From the NCBI RefSeq assembly GCF_040954835.1, contig NW_027168352.1, positions 581,001 to 645,000 of the forward strand: DNA of 64,000 nucleotides. Direction: 5' to 3'. The notes below the pieces were generated by a model. The model saw only the letters and a list, made by a program, of their open reading frames with translations. It was not told where the DNA came from and did no database searches. The stretch comes from Lepisosteus oculatus (Eukaryota > Chordata > Actinopteri > Semionotiformes > Lepisosteidae). Numbering within the stretch: position 1 is the first letter of the stretch; every line of letters begins with the position of its first letter. Both the position numbers and the translations under genes were made by a program. Below are positions 56,295 through 64,000 of this stretch, in pieces.

Positions 56295-56435
56295 CTCTGA
56301 CGAGACTGTCAAAAATTGCTTTCGCCGATTGTATTGCAAACCGGCGGAAGCGGGGTATTGGGAAAAGTTTTCAACTAGAAATACTCGCGCCTCGGCTAAA
56401 CCTCACAGGCTACGATACTGCCAATGCGCAAAGCT
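56295..56435 (-). pseudogene. U4 snRNA copy with broken 3' stem
   Basis: Inverted counterpart of 13725-13865, with the same truncation of the 3' stem-loop and the same junction to GTCACG. Confidence 0.8.
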
Positions 56436-57601
56436 GACGGTTGCCAGGCAACCGCGGGGATCCTATGGAAATCGTTATCAATCGACTCATGGCATGTCGT
56501 TGCTGTAACGCTTCATATTTGTCGTCTTCTTCTTCTAGCTTGAGGTTTTAAAGAATTTCATGACAGACAAGGGCTCCGTCGGGAACAAAGGGCGTTGTGA
56601 GAAAACCGTTGCTTATTTTCAGCAGCAGAAATACAACCCTTTAAATACAAGATGACAGAACAATGACGAAGGGCACGCCGGGTGGAACTCATGCACTACA
56701 GAGGAAAGGGGGCGGGCACGTACAGTTCACATTCAAGCCACAAGTACTCTTCTCGGATGTTGCACAAACAAATCCTAACGTCCTGAAAGCATTGCAGCAT
56801 GTTTGTGTCCCACTTCCCGTGGCTGCGGGACGACTGACACGAACGGACAAACACAATCTGTGGCGTTTAGCGTGACATAGTCTTGCAGGCATCGTGCTGT
56901 CTCACTGCAATACTATACCGCTGGAGGAAACAGCCCGGGTTCGATGAGCCTTGGAATGTGACTAGGAAAGTGAAGCCTTTTGAAAGAGGTAAAGCACTGC
57001 ACAACGGAACTGAGGGAGAATCTTACAATGATTTCGAATGAATTCTGTATGCGTTAAAAGACAGCTATACACAGAAAACATGCAGGACACTGCTCATGAT
57101 GTTTCCCGAGCCGAAACACAGTGCGTTTTTCCAAGCCATCTGACAAAGCCCGCCCACTGAAAACTGCAGCAGATCGTGTAAATACGTTCAACTTTGTAAC
57201 TACTGCACGCACAGGAAGCAGAATAAATTCCTCTTTTCAAACTGTCAAAGGTTTGCTTTGCGAACGCTGCAGGACATCGCACAATCTCTTTTGAACGGGG
57301 ACAAACAATTTCTTATGGGGCGCAGTAAGTACAGACGTTTAAAAAGCTCCACTCATGCCGACGATGCAGCATGAAGAAGCGCAACCTAACGTTTGACAGA
57401 CAAAAGCCGGGCGCCGCTACGAGCAATATGAAATCAAACTGACAGCACACGGCGTTTCGCGCTGACTCAAAAGTGATCTCGACAGACGCTGTTCTCTGCA
57501 TAACGCTGAAAGAGCTAAAGAGCGTTTCTGTTGAGACGTAACAAGCTCGTTTCTTTCTACCATGATGTCACCATGACCAAATCTGTCTTTAAACACCTTG
57601 C
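56436..57601 (-). repeat. U4-flank blocks, inverted
   Basis: Inverted counterpart of 12580-13720. No gene is seen. Confidence 0.7.
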
Positions 57602-57747
57602 TCAGTCTCTGACGAGACTGTCAAAAATTGCTTTCGCCGATTGTATTGCAAACCGGCGGAAGCGGGGGATTGGGAAAAGTTTTCAACTAGCAATAATCGC
57701 GCCTCGGCTAAACCTCACAGGCTACGATACTGCCACTGCGCAAAGCT
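57602..57747 (-). ncRNA. U4: U4 snRNA gene
   Basis: Full 146 nt on the minus strand, 3' box upstream in plus coordinates (TCTGTCTTTAAAC, about 57582-57594). One change from the 12414 copy (GGGGGATTGGG in plus reading). Confidence 0.88.
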
Positions 57748-57977
57748 GACGGTTGCCAGGCAACCGCAGGGATCCTATGGAAATCGTTATCAATCGTCTG
57801 ATGGCATGTCGTTGCTGTAACGCTTCATATTTGCGGCCGGACACTTCCCGCCCCCCAAAGAAAAGAGCGCCAATCAGACAGGCGGAGACCGAGGACTCGC
57901 AGAGCAGACGGCCACAGTCGCCGTAATAAGAGCGATTGTGAGCGGTTTTGTTTTCTCTCTTTGACCAGCCCAGCTGC

Positions 57978-58094
57978 GCCCCACCCGAAGGCAGGGAAGC
58001 ACAAAAATTGTATGGAACTCATTCATGCTCCTCTCCATGGAAATCTTTAGTAAAAGACAAAAGATTTGTACGACATGAAGAGAAACCAGAGTGC
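57978..58094 (-). ncRNA. U5: U5 snRNA gene
   Basis: On the minus strand: loop 1, Sm site AATTTTTG and the terminal TTCG hairpin all intact, with 3' box at 57954-57965. It is the mirror of 12071-12187. Its upstream region runs into the U1 fragment and LINE. Confidence 0.88.
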
Positions 58095-58229
58095 GTGGCT
58101 GGACAGCTGCAGGAGCCCAGGCCGCCCTCAAGTCCTCTGCCCTGCCAGTCGTGGTTGGCAATGCACCTGGCCTTACAAACGAGCCAGTGGGGCCCATTCG
58201 GCTCCGGGCTCATCGCCTGCGGCTCTCAG
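58095..58229 (-). promoter_or_regulatory. U5 upstream region
   Basis: Same conserved block as at 11936-12070, divergent from the LINE that follows. Confidence 0.55.
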
Positions 58230-58258
58230 CTTACCTGGCAGGGGAGATACCTTGATCA
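58230..58258 (+). pseudogene. U1 snRNA 5' part (nt 4-32)
   Basis: The 29 bases CTTACCTGGC...CTTGATCA match the U1 5' end, including the 5' splice-site pairing segment ACTTACCTG (minus the first three bases). The LINE begins at the next base. Confidence 0.9.
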
Positions 58259-58319
58259 GCCTGGAGTAGTTGGATTGTTTTCTTGTTTTGTGGAAGCAGT
58301 GTTTGTTTTGCAGTTTGAG

Positions 58320-59747
58320 ATGGCAACCTTTGGATCCCGCAAGAATGCTGTAAGTTTTGAGCTTTTGGATGACCTCTTCATGGATCGTATGCAGTTCAGC
58401 AGAAAAGTGTTACAGAAGGAACTTGGCTTTGAACCTCGGCACTTGGATTTCATCTTCGCTCTCCCAGGTCAGAAAGCATTTGAGGGTGTTTTTGCTACCT
58501 ATTCTCTGTTTGAACAATGTGTGGATGTGTTTGAGGCAAAAAGAGGGAAAGTTCCTGCTCTTGAGAAGATCAACTTGCAGCCTCTGACACAGAGAGAGAG
58601 GAAAACGGTGCATGTTGTTATGTTCTCGGAAATGGCAAAGACGGAGGACATTCACACCTGGCTTAAGCAGTACTGCACCGTCCACCATAGAACTGAGGTT
58701 AGAGATGTTGACGGTATAAAAACAGGAGCAAGGAAATTCGAGGGTCGCTTGCTACCGGACAATGTAAATGGAGGCTTAAGGCACCTGCCCTCTACAATCC
58801 GGCTGGGCGCCTGCAATGGCTATGTTTTTTATGTGGGACAACCAAAGGTGTGTCGGCGCTGTGGTGCTGTGGGACACCTGGCATCGTCCTGCACTGTGAA
58901 ATGCTGCAAGACCTGTGGCAAACAGGGACATTTAGCCTCTGACTGTTCAATGCTGCCAAAGTGCAATTTATGTGGCTCGGAAGGACACATTTTTAAGAAC
59001 TGCCCTCACGCCTACGCCAATAAACTCAAAATGAGAAAGGATGAGGCAGTGCTTGTTTCAGCCAAACCGGCCCGAAAAGCCAAAGCAAACAACAAGTCAA
59101 ACAAAGAACCCTTGTTGGACAAAGAGTCTTAGCCTCCAGCCAGGATCAGTCCTGCTGTGGCTCCGGGGCCGGTGGAAGAGAAATCCACTACGCTCCCACA
59201 ACCGCAGACTGCACCAGACAAGCACGAGGGTTTGAAAACCCCAGAGAACAGCGAGGACCCCTCCCCCACTCCTGCTCCTCAGAACGAGGGCCAGTGTGGG
59301 GCCCCCCGGTGGAGCGGGTCCAGCGACGATACCCAGGATTCAGCGGAGCTGCTTTTCTTAGACTCTGCAAGTGCTACAGATGCCCTCCTCTCCTCCATCC
59401 AGTCCATCACGGAGGATCTGCAGCAGCTGGTGGGTGAGGGGGAAGAGGAGACTGGTGCATCGGCTGCACCCCTTTCCCCTCAGTGCTCCCAGGAGCTGGA
59501 CTTGAGGAAAAGGAAAAATGACTCTGTTTTCTCCCCGAGCGAGGAGGAAGGAGAGCATGGCGATGGGGACAGCTGGAACCCCTCCACCCCTCCCTCTACC
59601 CCCTTCCTTGAAATGGACTCCGTGAATGCTTTTACTGCTGCCACCCTGATGAAGGCTCATTCAGAGGATGGCTGGCAGGAAATTGGTAAGAAGAAAAAGA
59701 AAAAGAAGAAGGTAACAGGTGAGACAGAAGAGAAATGTGTTTTGTAA
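58320..59747 (+). pseudogene. ORF1: LINE ORF1 (Gag-like RNA-binding protein) with one in-frame stop
   Basis: Start ATG 58320 (MATFGS). A TAG at 59130-59132 splits an otherwise open 475-codon frame. Before the stop are an N-terminal globular domain and three zinc knuckles (CRRCGAVGHLASSC, CKTCGKQGHLASDC, CNLCGSEGHIFKNC). After it come a Pro/Ser/Glu-rich part and a lysine run (KKKKKKK) near the end. ORF1 proteins bind their own RNA for retrotransposition. The stop would remove the tail but leave the knuckles. The open frame upstream of 58320 reads through antisense U5 and is not coding. Confidence 0.85.
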
Positions 59748-62700
59748 AGACTGGTTCCACTTTCTTATGTAATATGGCTCTAAACATAATTTCTCTTAAC
59801 ACCAGAGGTATCAATGACAGAGTTAAATGCCAGTCTGTCTTTGATTACCTCCAGCAGAGAGAGGGAGATGTGTTGATGTTGCAGGAGTGTGCTTTAGCAT
59901 ATCAAGAGAGGTATAAAAGCTTTGAAGATAGGTGGGATAAAGGGCCTTCTGTTTGGTCAGGGGACAATAACAACAGAGCCTCTGGCGTGGCCATTCTTTT
60001 CAAAGGATGGGCTTTCAAATTGAAAAGTATTCAGAGGGTCATAGATGGCAGGTTGCTGTGTGTGGATGTGGAATGGGGGACCGTTAACCTGCGGCTAATC
60101 AATGTGTATTGTCCTACTGACGTGGGAGGAAGGGTGGAGCTACTCAAGGCACTCTCTCCCCTATTGTTATGTAGCACAGACGTGATAGTGGGAGGGGATT
60201 TTAATTGTATCTTAGAGCACACAGACAGGCAGTCTAGCTCTCCGATAAAATTGGATTCCAGCTCACTGGCCCTGCAAAACTTAGTTCAAGACTTTAAACT
60301 CTCAGACACATATAGATGTATATATCCCACAACAGCAGGATATACATGGTCAGGGAGGAATAGCAGCTCCAGAATTGACTATTGCTTTGTCTCAGAGAGA
60401 GTGAAAGTTGTTGGGGTCACTCTTCAGCCTGTCTTCTTCTCAGATCATCAGGCTTTAGGGTGTAGAGTGGAACTCCAGGGCGGGACTGTCTTTGGAACAG
60501 GCCTCTGGAAACTCAACACAAAGCTGCTAGAGAATGAGGGGGTAGTATCCCGCTACAAGGAGAAACTATCACAGTGGTTGTCCTTGCAGTGTCTGTACGG
60601 GTCAGTAGGAGAGTGGTGGGAGGAGGTGAAGGTGAGGACTAAGGCCTTTTTCATGGCTGAGGGAAGGAAGGCTGCTGCCAGACGGAGAGGAGTGCTAGCC
60701 AGGAAACAGAGGCAGCTGCAGCGTCTCTACACGATGCTGCACAGTGGCTTCGATGTGCTCGAGGATATCACCCTTTTAAAAAGGGACATCCGGAGCATAG
60801 CCGAAGAAAGTAGTCGAGGAGTGCTGTTAAGAAGCAGAGTGCAGTTCTTGGAAGAAAATGAGAAGTGTACTCGCCTCTTTTTCAGGAAAGTGGTAGGCTC
60901 CAAGTCTGTCATGGAAAGTGTAGTTGATGAGGAGGGACGAGAGAGAACAGGGCCGAGTGCTATCCTCTCCTGCACCGAGGCCTTCTACTCAAGACTGTAC
61001 AGCTCTACAGAGGTAAAGGATGAAGAAATTCATTTTTTTACCTCAAAGCTAGAAAACGTTTTGAGTGAAGAAGATAGGGAAGTACTTGAGAGGGATTTGA
61101 CAGTAGAAGAGCTGAGACAGGCTATGGAGAGCTTACAGCAGGGGAAAACTCCGGGTGCTGACGGGCTCCCTAAAGAATTTTATTGCACCTTTTGGGATCT
61201 GCTTCAGGATCCGCTACTGCTCCTATTCGAGGAAAGCTATAAGACAGAATTGCTGCCTGACTCCTTAAGAGAAGGCACTATCTCTCTCTTGTTTAAGAAA
61301 GGAGCAAAGAATGACATAAAGAACTGGAGACCCCTCAGCCTGTTAGGCGTGGACACTAAGATCCTGTCCAAAGCCCTTTTCCTGCGCCTACAAAATGTAG
61401 TGGCCTCACTGGTAGGGAAAGAACAGACTTGTGGGATAGCAGGACGCCTGATGAGCGACAACCTGGCCTTGTTGAGGGATGTCTGTCTGTACTCAGAGGA
61501 TCGCTCCCTCCCTCTGTGCATTTTAGGTGTAGACCTAGAAAAGGCCTTTGACCGCCTAAACCGGCAGTACTTAACATCGGTACTTGAGCACATGAAGTTT
61601 GGCCCCATCATGAGAAAGTGGATTAACCTGCTGTACACAGGTAGCAACAGCAGAGTCATGGTTAATGGCAATAGATCACGCCCCTTTGAAGTCTGTTCAG
61701 GGGTGAGGCAGGGCTGCCCATTATCCCCCTTGTTATTCGTTTTGGCTATGGAGCCCTTAGCCTGTGCCTTGCGCCAGGATCAGGCCATTAATGGGATACC
61801 AGTGCCTGGAAGTGGGGGAGGAGAGGTAAAGACATCTCTATACATGGATGACGTCACCCTGCTCCTCTCTGACAATGCCTCAATTAGCAGAGCTCTGCAG
61901 TGCTGTGATCAGTTCTACTTGGCTTCCTCTGCAAAAATTAACAAATCTAAGAGTGAGATTTTTTATCAGAACTGGAGGGAGCCAAAAGAAGGACATGATC
62001 TCAGGCTGCAAGAGAAGAGAATTAAGGTCCTGGGGGTGTATTTTGGAGAAGAGATGGGAACAGTAAATTGGCAGAACAAATTGCCAATCTTAAACAAAAA
62101 ACTGATGCAATGGAAGGACCGAGACCTCACCATGACAGGGAAGCTGCTGGTCATCAAAGCCGAGCTCTTGCCTGTCTTGATTTTTCTGGCTTCTACCTTC
62201 CCAATCCCACACCGTGTTGCGGCGGTGCTGAGGAGATTGATGTTTCAATTTCTATGGGGTGGGAAGCAGGAAAGACTCAGAAGGGAAATAATGTACAGGC
62301 CGCTACCCTCAGGGGGGAAGTCTGTCCCAGATATTGCTACGAAGCTGCTGTGCATTTTCCTGGCCTCTGTGCTGAGAGGCTTTGCAACAGCACCTGCAGC
62401 GCGTACCTGGACTTATTTTTCCAGGCTCTGGGTAGGTAGGGAGGTGTTCAGAGTGTGGGGTGTCAGACCCAAGCTGGATGTCCCACTCTCTGACACATGC
62501 CCTGCAATTTATGGGACAGTTAAAAGTTTTCTAAGATCTCACCCAATTGGCCATATTCCCCTCCGAGATGTCAGCGTCCAAAAACTGGAAGATTTCGTTG
62601 CACCCCAGAATAATAGGCAGACGCCTGTGGGCATTTTAACATCAGCCCAAACAAGGAAGGTGTGGAAACACACATCCTCTAAGTTTCTGTGCAACATTCA

Positions 62701-63193
62701 CAGAGATTTAGCCTGGAGTGTCGTCCACCAGTGCTTACCGGTACGAACTTTCTTGTACCGTAGGGGCCTCACCCCCAGCCCTCGCTGCGTTAGGGTGGAC
62801 TGCGGCGAGGAGGAGACTGTGACCCATCTCCTGTGGTCCTGTTTTTTTGCTAAGGCCTTCTGGGCACAGTTTGAAGATTGGTTGCAGGCTCTCTCGCCCC
62901 AATTTACCCTGACCGCTGCTTTCGTCATATACGGCATCTCTCCTGTCAAACTTCCTCCTGACGTGTTTGACAGGATCTGGGCCGTGGTGAACAGTGGGAA
63001 AGACGCCCTGTGGAGACTGAGGAACATGGGGCTGTTCAAAGGCATCGAGGTCCCAGTCAAGGCAGCAGGTAGCCTGGCCCTGTTCATCACCCGAGAGAAC
63101 TATTACCTCAGAGATCTGTGGAGAGAAGGGAGGGAGGAAGCAGAAAATCTGTGGGAAATAGAGAGCATAGGTCAATATCTCAAGAGACTGTGA
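59735..63193 (+). CDS. ORF2: LINE ORF2: APE endonuclease + reverse transcriptase
   Basis: 1152 codons, fully open. It overlaps the end of ORF1 by 13 bases. A second ATG at residue 14 (MALNII) aligns better with endonuclease starts. Endonuclease motifs: SLNTRG, LQEC with Glu51, GGDFN, and SDH at 236-238. RT motifs: TPGADGL, WRPLSLL, GVDLEKAFDR with Asp600, GVRQGCPLSP and YMDD at 703-706. Near the C terminus, Cys/His spacing (CVRVDCGEEETVTHLLWSC) fits the zinc-binding region common to such ORF2s. The endonuclease would nick the target and the RT would copy the element RNA at the nick. Confidence 0.94.
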   Translation: MCFVKTGSTFLCNMALNIISLNTRGINDRVKCQSVFDYLQQREGDVLMLQECALAYQERYKSFEDRWDKGPSVWSGDNNNRASGVAILFKGWAFKLKSIQRVIDGRLLCVDVEWGTVNLRLINVYCPTDVGGRVELLKALSPLLLCSTDVIVGGDFNCILEHTDRQSSSPIKLDSSSLALQNLVQDFKLSDTYRCIYPTTAGYTWSGRNSSSRIDYCFVSERVKVVGVTLQPVFFSDHQALGCRVELQGGTVFGTGLWKLNTKLLENEGVVSRYKEKLSQWLSLQCLYGSVGEWWEEVKVRTKAFFMAEGRKAAARRRGVLARKQRQLQRLYTMLHSGFDVLEDITLLKRDIRSIAEESSRGVLLRSRVQFLEENEKCTRLFFRKVVGSKSVMESVVDEEGRERTGPSAILSCTEAFYSRLYSSTEVKDEEIHFFTSKLENVLSEEDREVLERDLTVEELRQAMESLQQGKTPGADGLPKEFYCTFWDLLQDPLLLLFEESYKTELLPDSLREGTISLLFKKGAKNDIKNWRPLSLLGVDTKILSKALFLRLQNVVASLVGKEQTCGIAGRLMSDNLALLRDVCLYSEDRSLPLCILGVDLEKAFDRLNRQYLTSVLEHMKFGPIMRKWINLLYTGSNSRVMVNGNRSRPFEVCSGVRQGCPLSPLLFVLAMEPLACALRQDQAINGIPVPGSGGGEVKTSLYMDDVTLLLSDNASISRALQCCDQFYLASSAKINKSKSEIFYQNWREPKEGHDLRLQEKRIKVLGVYFGEEMGTVNWQNKLPILNKKLMQWKDRDLTMTGKLLVIKAELLPVLIFLASTFPIPHRVAAVLRRLMFQFLWGGKQERLRREIMYRPLPSGGKSVPDIATKLLCIFLASVLRGFATAPAARTWTYFSRLWVGREVFRVWGVRPKLDVPLSDTCPAIYGTVKSFLRSHPIGHIPLRDVSVQKLEDFVAPQNNRQTPVGILTSAQTRKVWKHTSSKFLCNIHRDLAWSVVHQCLPVRTFLYRRGLTPSPRCVRVDCGEEETVTHLLWSCFFAKAFWAQFEDWLQALSPQFTLTAAFVIYGISPVKLPPDVFDRIWAVVNSGKDALWRLRNMGLFKGIEVPVKAAGSLALFITRENYYLRDLWREGREEAENLWEIESIGQYLKRL

Positions 63194-63405
63194 AAAACAT
63201 TATCATGTTTAAGTAAAGAATGTGATTTGCACCAGAAAAAAAGAAATTGTTACTATGTAACTGTTGCCGTGTCAAAATGTAATGAGATGTGATCATATAT
63301 ACTGTTTTAAGTATGTATATTAATGTAAAGCTTTCTGATTTGTGATGTCCTGTATTTTATTGTGAAAAGAAAATAAAGTTCTTAAAAATCGAAAAATCGA
63401 AATCA
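63194..63405 (+). other. LINE 3' UTR and tail
   Basis: About 210 AT-rich bases ending in AATAAAG and two to three copies of an AAAATCGA-like unit directly against U1 sequence. Short repeated tails are typical of Tx1-type elements. Confidence 0.75.
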
Positions 63406-63515
63406 GTTCACCCAGGGCGAGGCTCGGCCATTGCACTCCGGCTGTGCTGACCCCTGCGAATTCCCCAAATGTGGGAATCTCGACTGCATAATTTCTGGTA
63501 GTGGGGGACTGCGTT
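63406..63515 (+). pseudogene. U1 snRNA 3' part (nt 41-150), stem-loop IV missing
   Basis: 110 bases from GTTCACCCAGGGCGAGG to GGGGGACTGCGTT follow U1 collinearly (stem-loops II and III, and the Sm region ATAATTTCTGG). The last 14 nt (stem-loop IV) and any 3' box are replaced by other sequence. With the 5' half this is a split, dead U1 copy. Confidence 0.9.
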
Positions 63516-64000
63516 AGGACACCACGAGCTGCGTGGCTGCGGAAGGATCCCGGTTCGACAGGAGTGGACGCCGCTGCTGGTTCTCGCTGGCTTTTAGTTA
63601 GGGGTCCGGAGAAGCATCTCAAGCTAGTTCCACTACTCCTTCCGGACGTTCATTCCCTTTTCAAAGTCAGTCGTTTTGCTGTAGTCTGCGTTCTTTAGGC
63701 TGATTATCGAGGTTAGCCTTTATTTGGTCATGGGGGGCCTCGGTACTGTATGCTGAGTCTAAAGACAGTTTCACCCGTTTTCTGATTGCTCGGTTCTGTC
63801 CCAGTGCAGACATGTCAAACAGTGAATGGCTGTACCTCTATTGTATCCGTGCTCAATGAATGAAATCGGTAACAAATGAATATATGTCTAGTTATACGAA
63901 AAACGAGTGGTTTATCGACTCATCTTCATTTGCAGATTTAGAGGCAGCTTCGATATTCGTTTAACAGACTGTTTTTTTTTTTTTAATATGGGTCACACAC
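63516..64000. other. No gene seen
   Basis: No RNA motif or coding frame is recognised after the U1 fragment. Confidence 0.45.

Larger units (their letters stand above)
58259..63405 (+). mobile_element. Tx1-like LINE inserted in a U1 snRNA gene
   Basis: About 5.15 kb: short 5' UTR (about 60 bp), ORF1 with three CCHC knuckles, ORF2 with APE endonuclease and RT, 3' UTR with AATAAA (about 63371) and a tail of short repeats (AAAAATCG units). The two flanks are collinear U1 pieces (nt 4-32 and nt 41-150), so the element sits in U1 stem-loop I with 8 nt of target missing. ORF1 layout and RT motifs suggest the Tx1 group, several members of which insert at fixed sites. Confidence 0.9.

Noticed and set aside
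57948-58319. In-frame extension of LINE ORF1 upstream of its ATG
   Set aside because: It reads through antisense U5, the U5 upstream region and U1. The complete and truncated copies both support a start at MATFGS.

Overview
The window is vertebrate nuclear DNA, most likely from a ray-finned fish. The signs are snRNA genes with metazoan 3' boxes, eukaryotic tRNA genes with internal A/B boxes, 5S-derived SINE sequence, a Tx1-like LINE, L1 relics and a vertebrate endogenous retrovirus. I see no ordinary single-copy host protein gene. Every long reading frame belongs to a mobile element.

Layout. 1-11216: almost complete provirus on +, with the 5' LTR entering from outside the window, an Asn-tRNA primer site, one fused gag-pol frame (2302 codons), an env whose layout resembles a paramyxovirus fusion protein, and a complete 3' LTR. 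The LTR overlap differs at only 3 of 514 positions. 11217-19770: the 5' stump of a LINE, then U5 and U4 snRNA genes (including a 508-bp tandem U5 duplication) and tRNA Gly/Ile/Ser/Arg genes or relics. 19771-23710: AT-rich dispersed repeats. 23714-33390: inverted and direct copies of the same tRNA/snRNA blocks, with a half-L1 element at 26457-28049. 33797-37556: a decayed inverted second copy of the provirus. 37557-44032: more U4, Gly, Thr and Asn genes. 44033-about 45240: a decayed DDE-type DNA transposon, followed to about 51500 by mostly unique AT-rich sequence with a possible Polinton scrap and a broken tRNA-Val. 51500-58229: further Ser/Thr/Ile/Gly tRNA and U4/U5 blocks. 58230-63515: a LINE sitting inside a U1 snRNA sequence.

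The RNA genes form a mosaic. The same blocks (tRNA-Ile + SINE + tRNA-Gly + tRNA-Ser; U4 with flanks; U5 with upstream region) recur in both orientations with different breakpoints. The cluster has therefore been rearranged many times, and many copies are pseudogenes. Several junctions show short homology, a telomeric repeat patch or a chimera of two snRNA genes.

The two most interesting items are the LINE splitting a U1 snRNA gene (U1 nt 4-32 on its 5' side and nt 41-150 on its 3' side) and the young provirus. The provirus combines a duplicated protease-like domain, two RNase H domains, a Gag without zinc knuckles and an F-protein-like Env. These features together resemble the lokiretroviruses described in vertebrate genomes. 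That assignment is from memory of the family and was not tested here.
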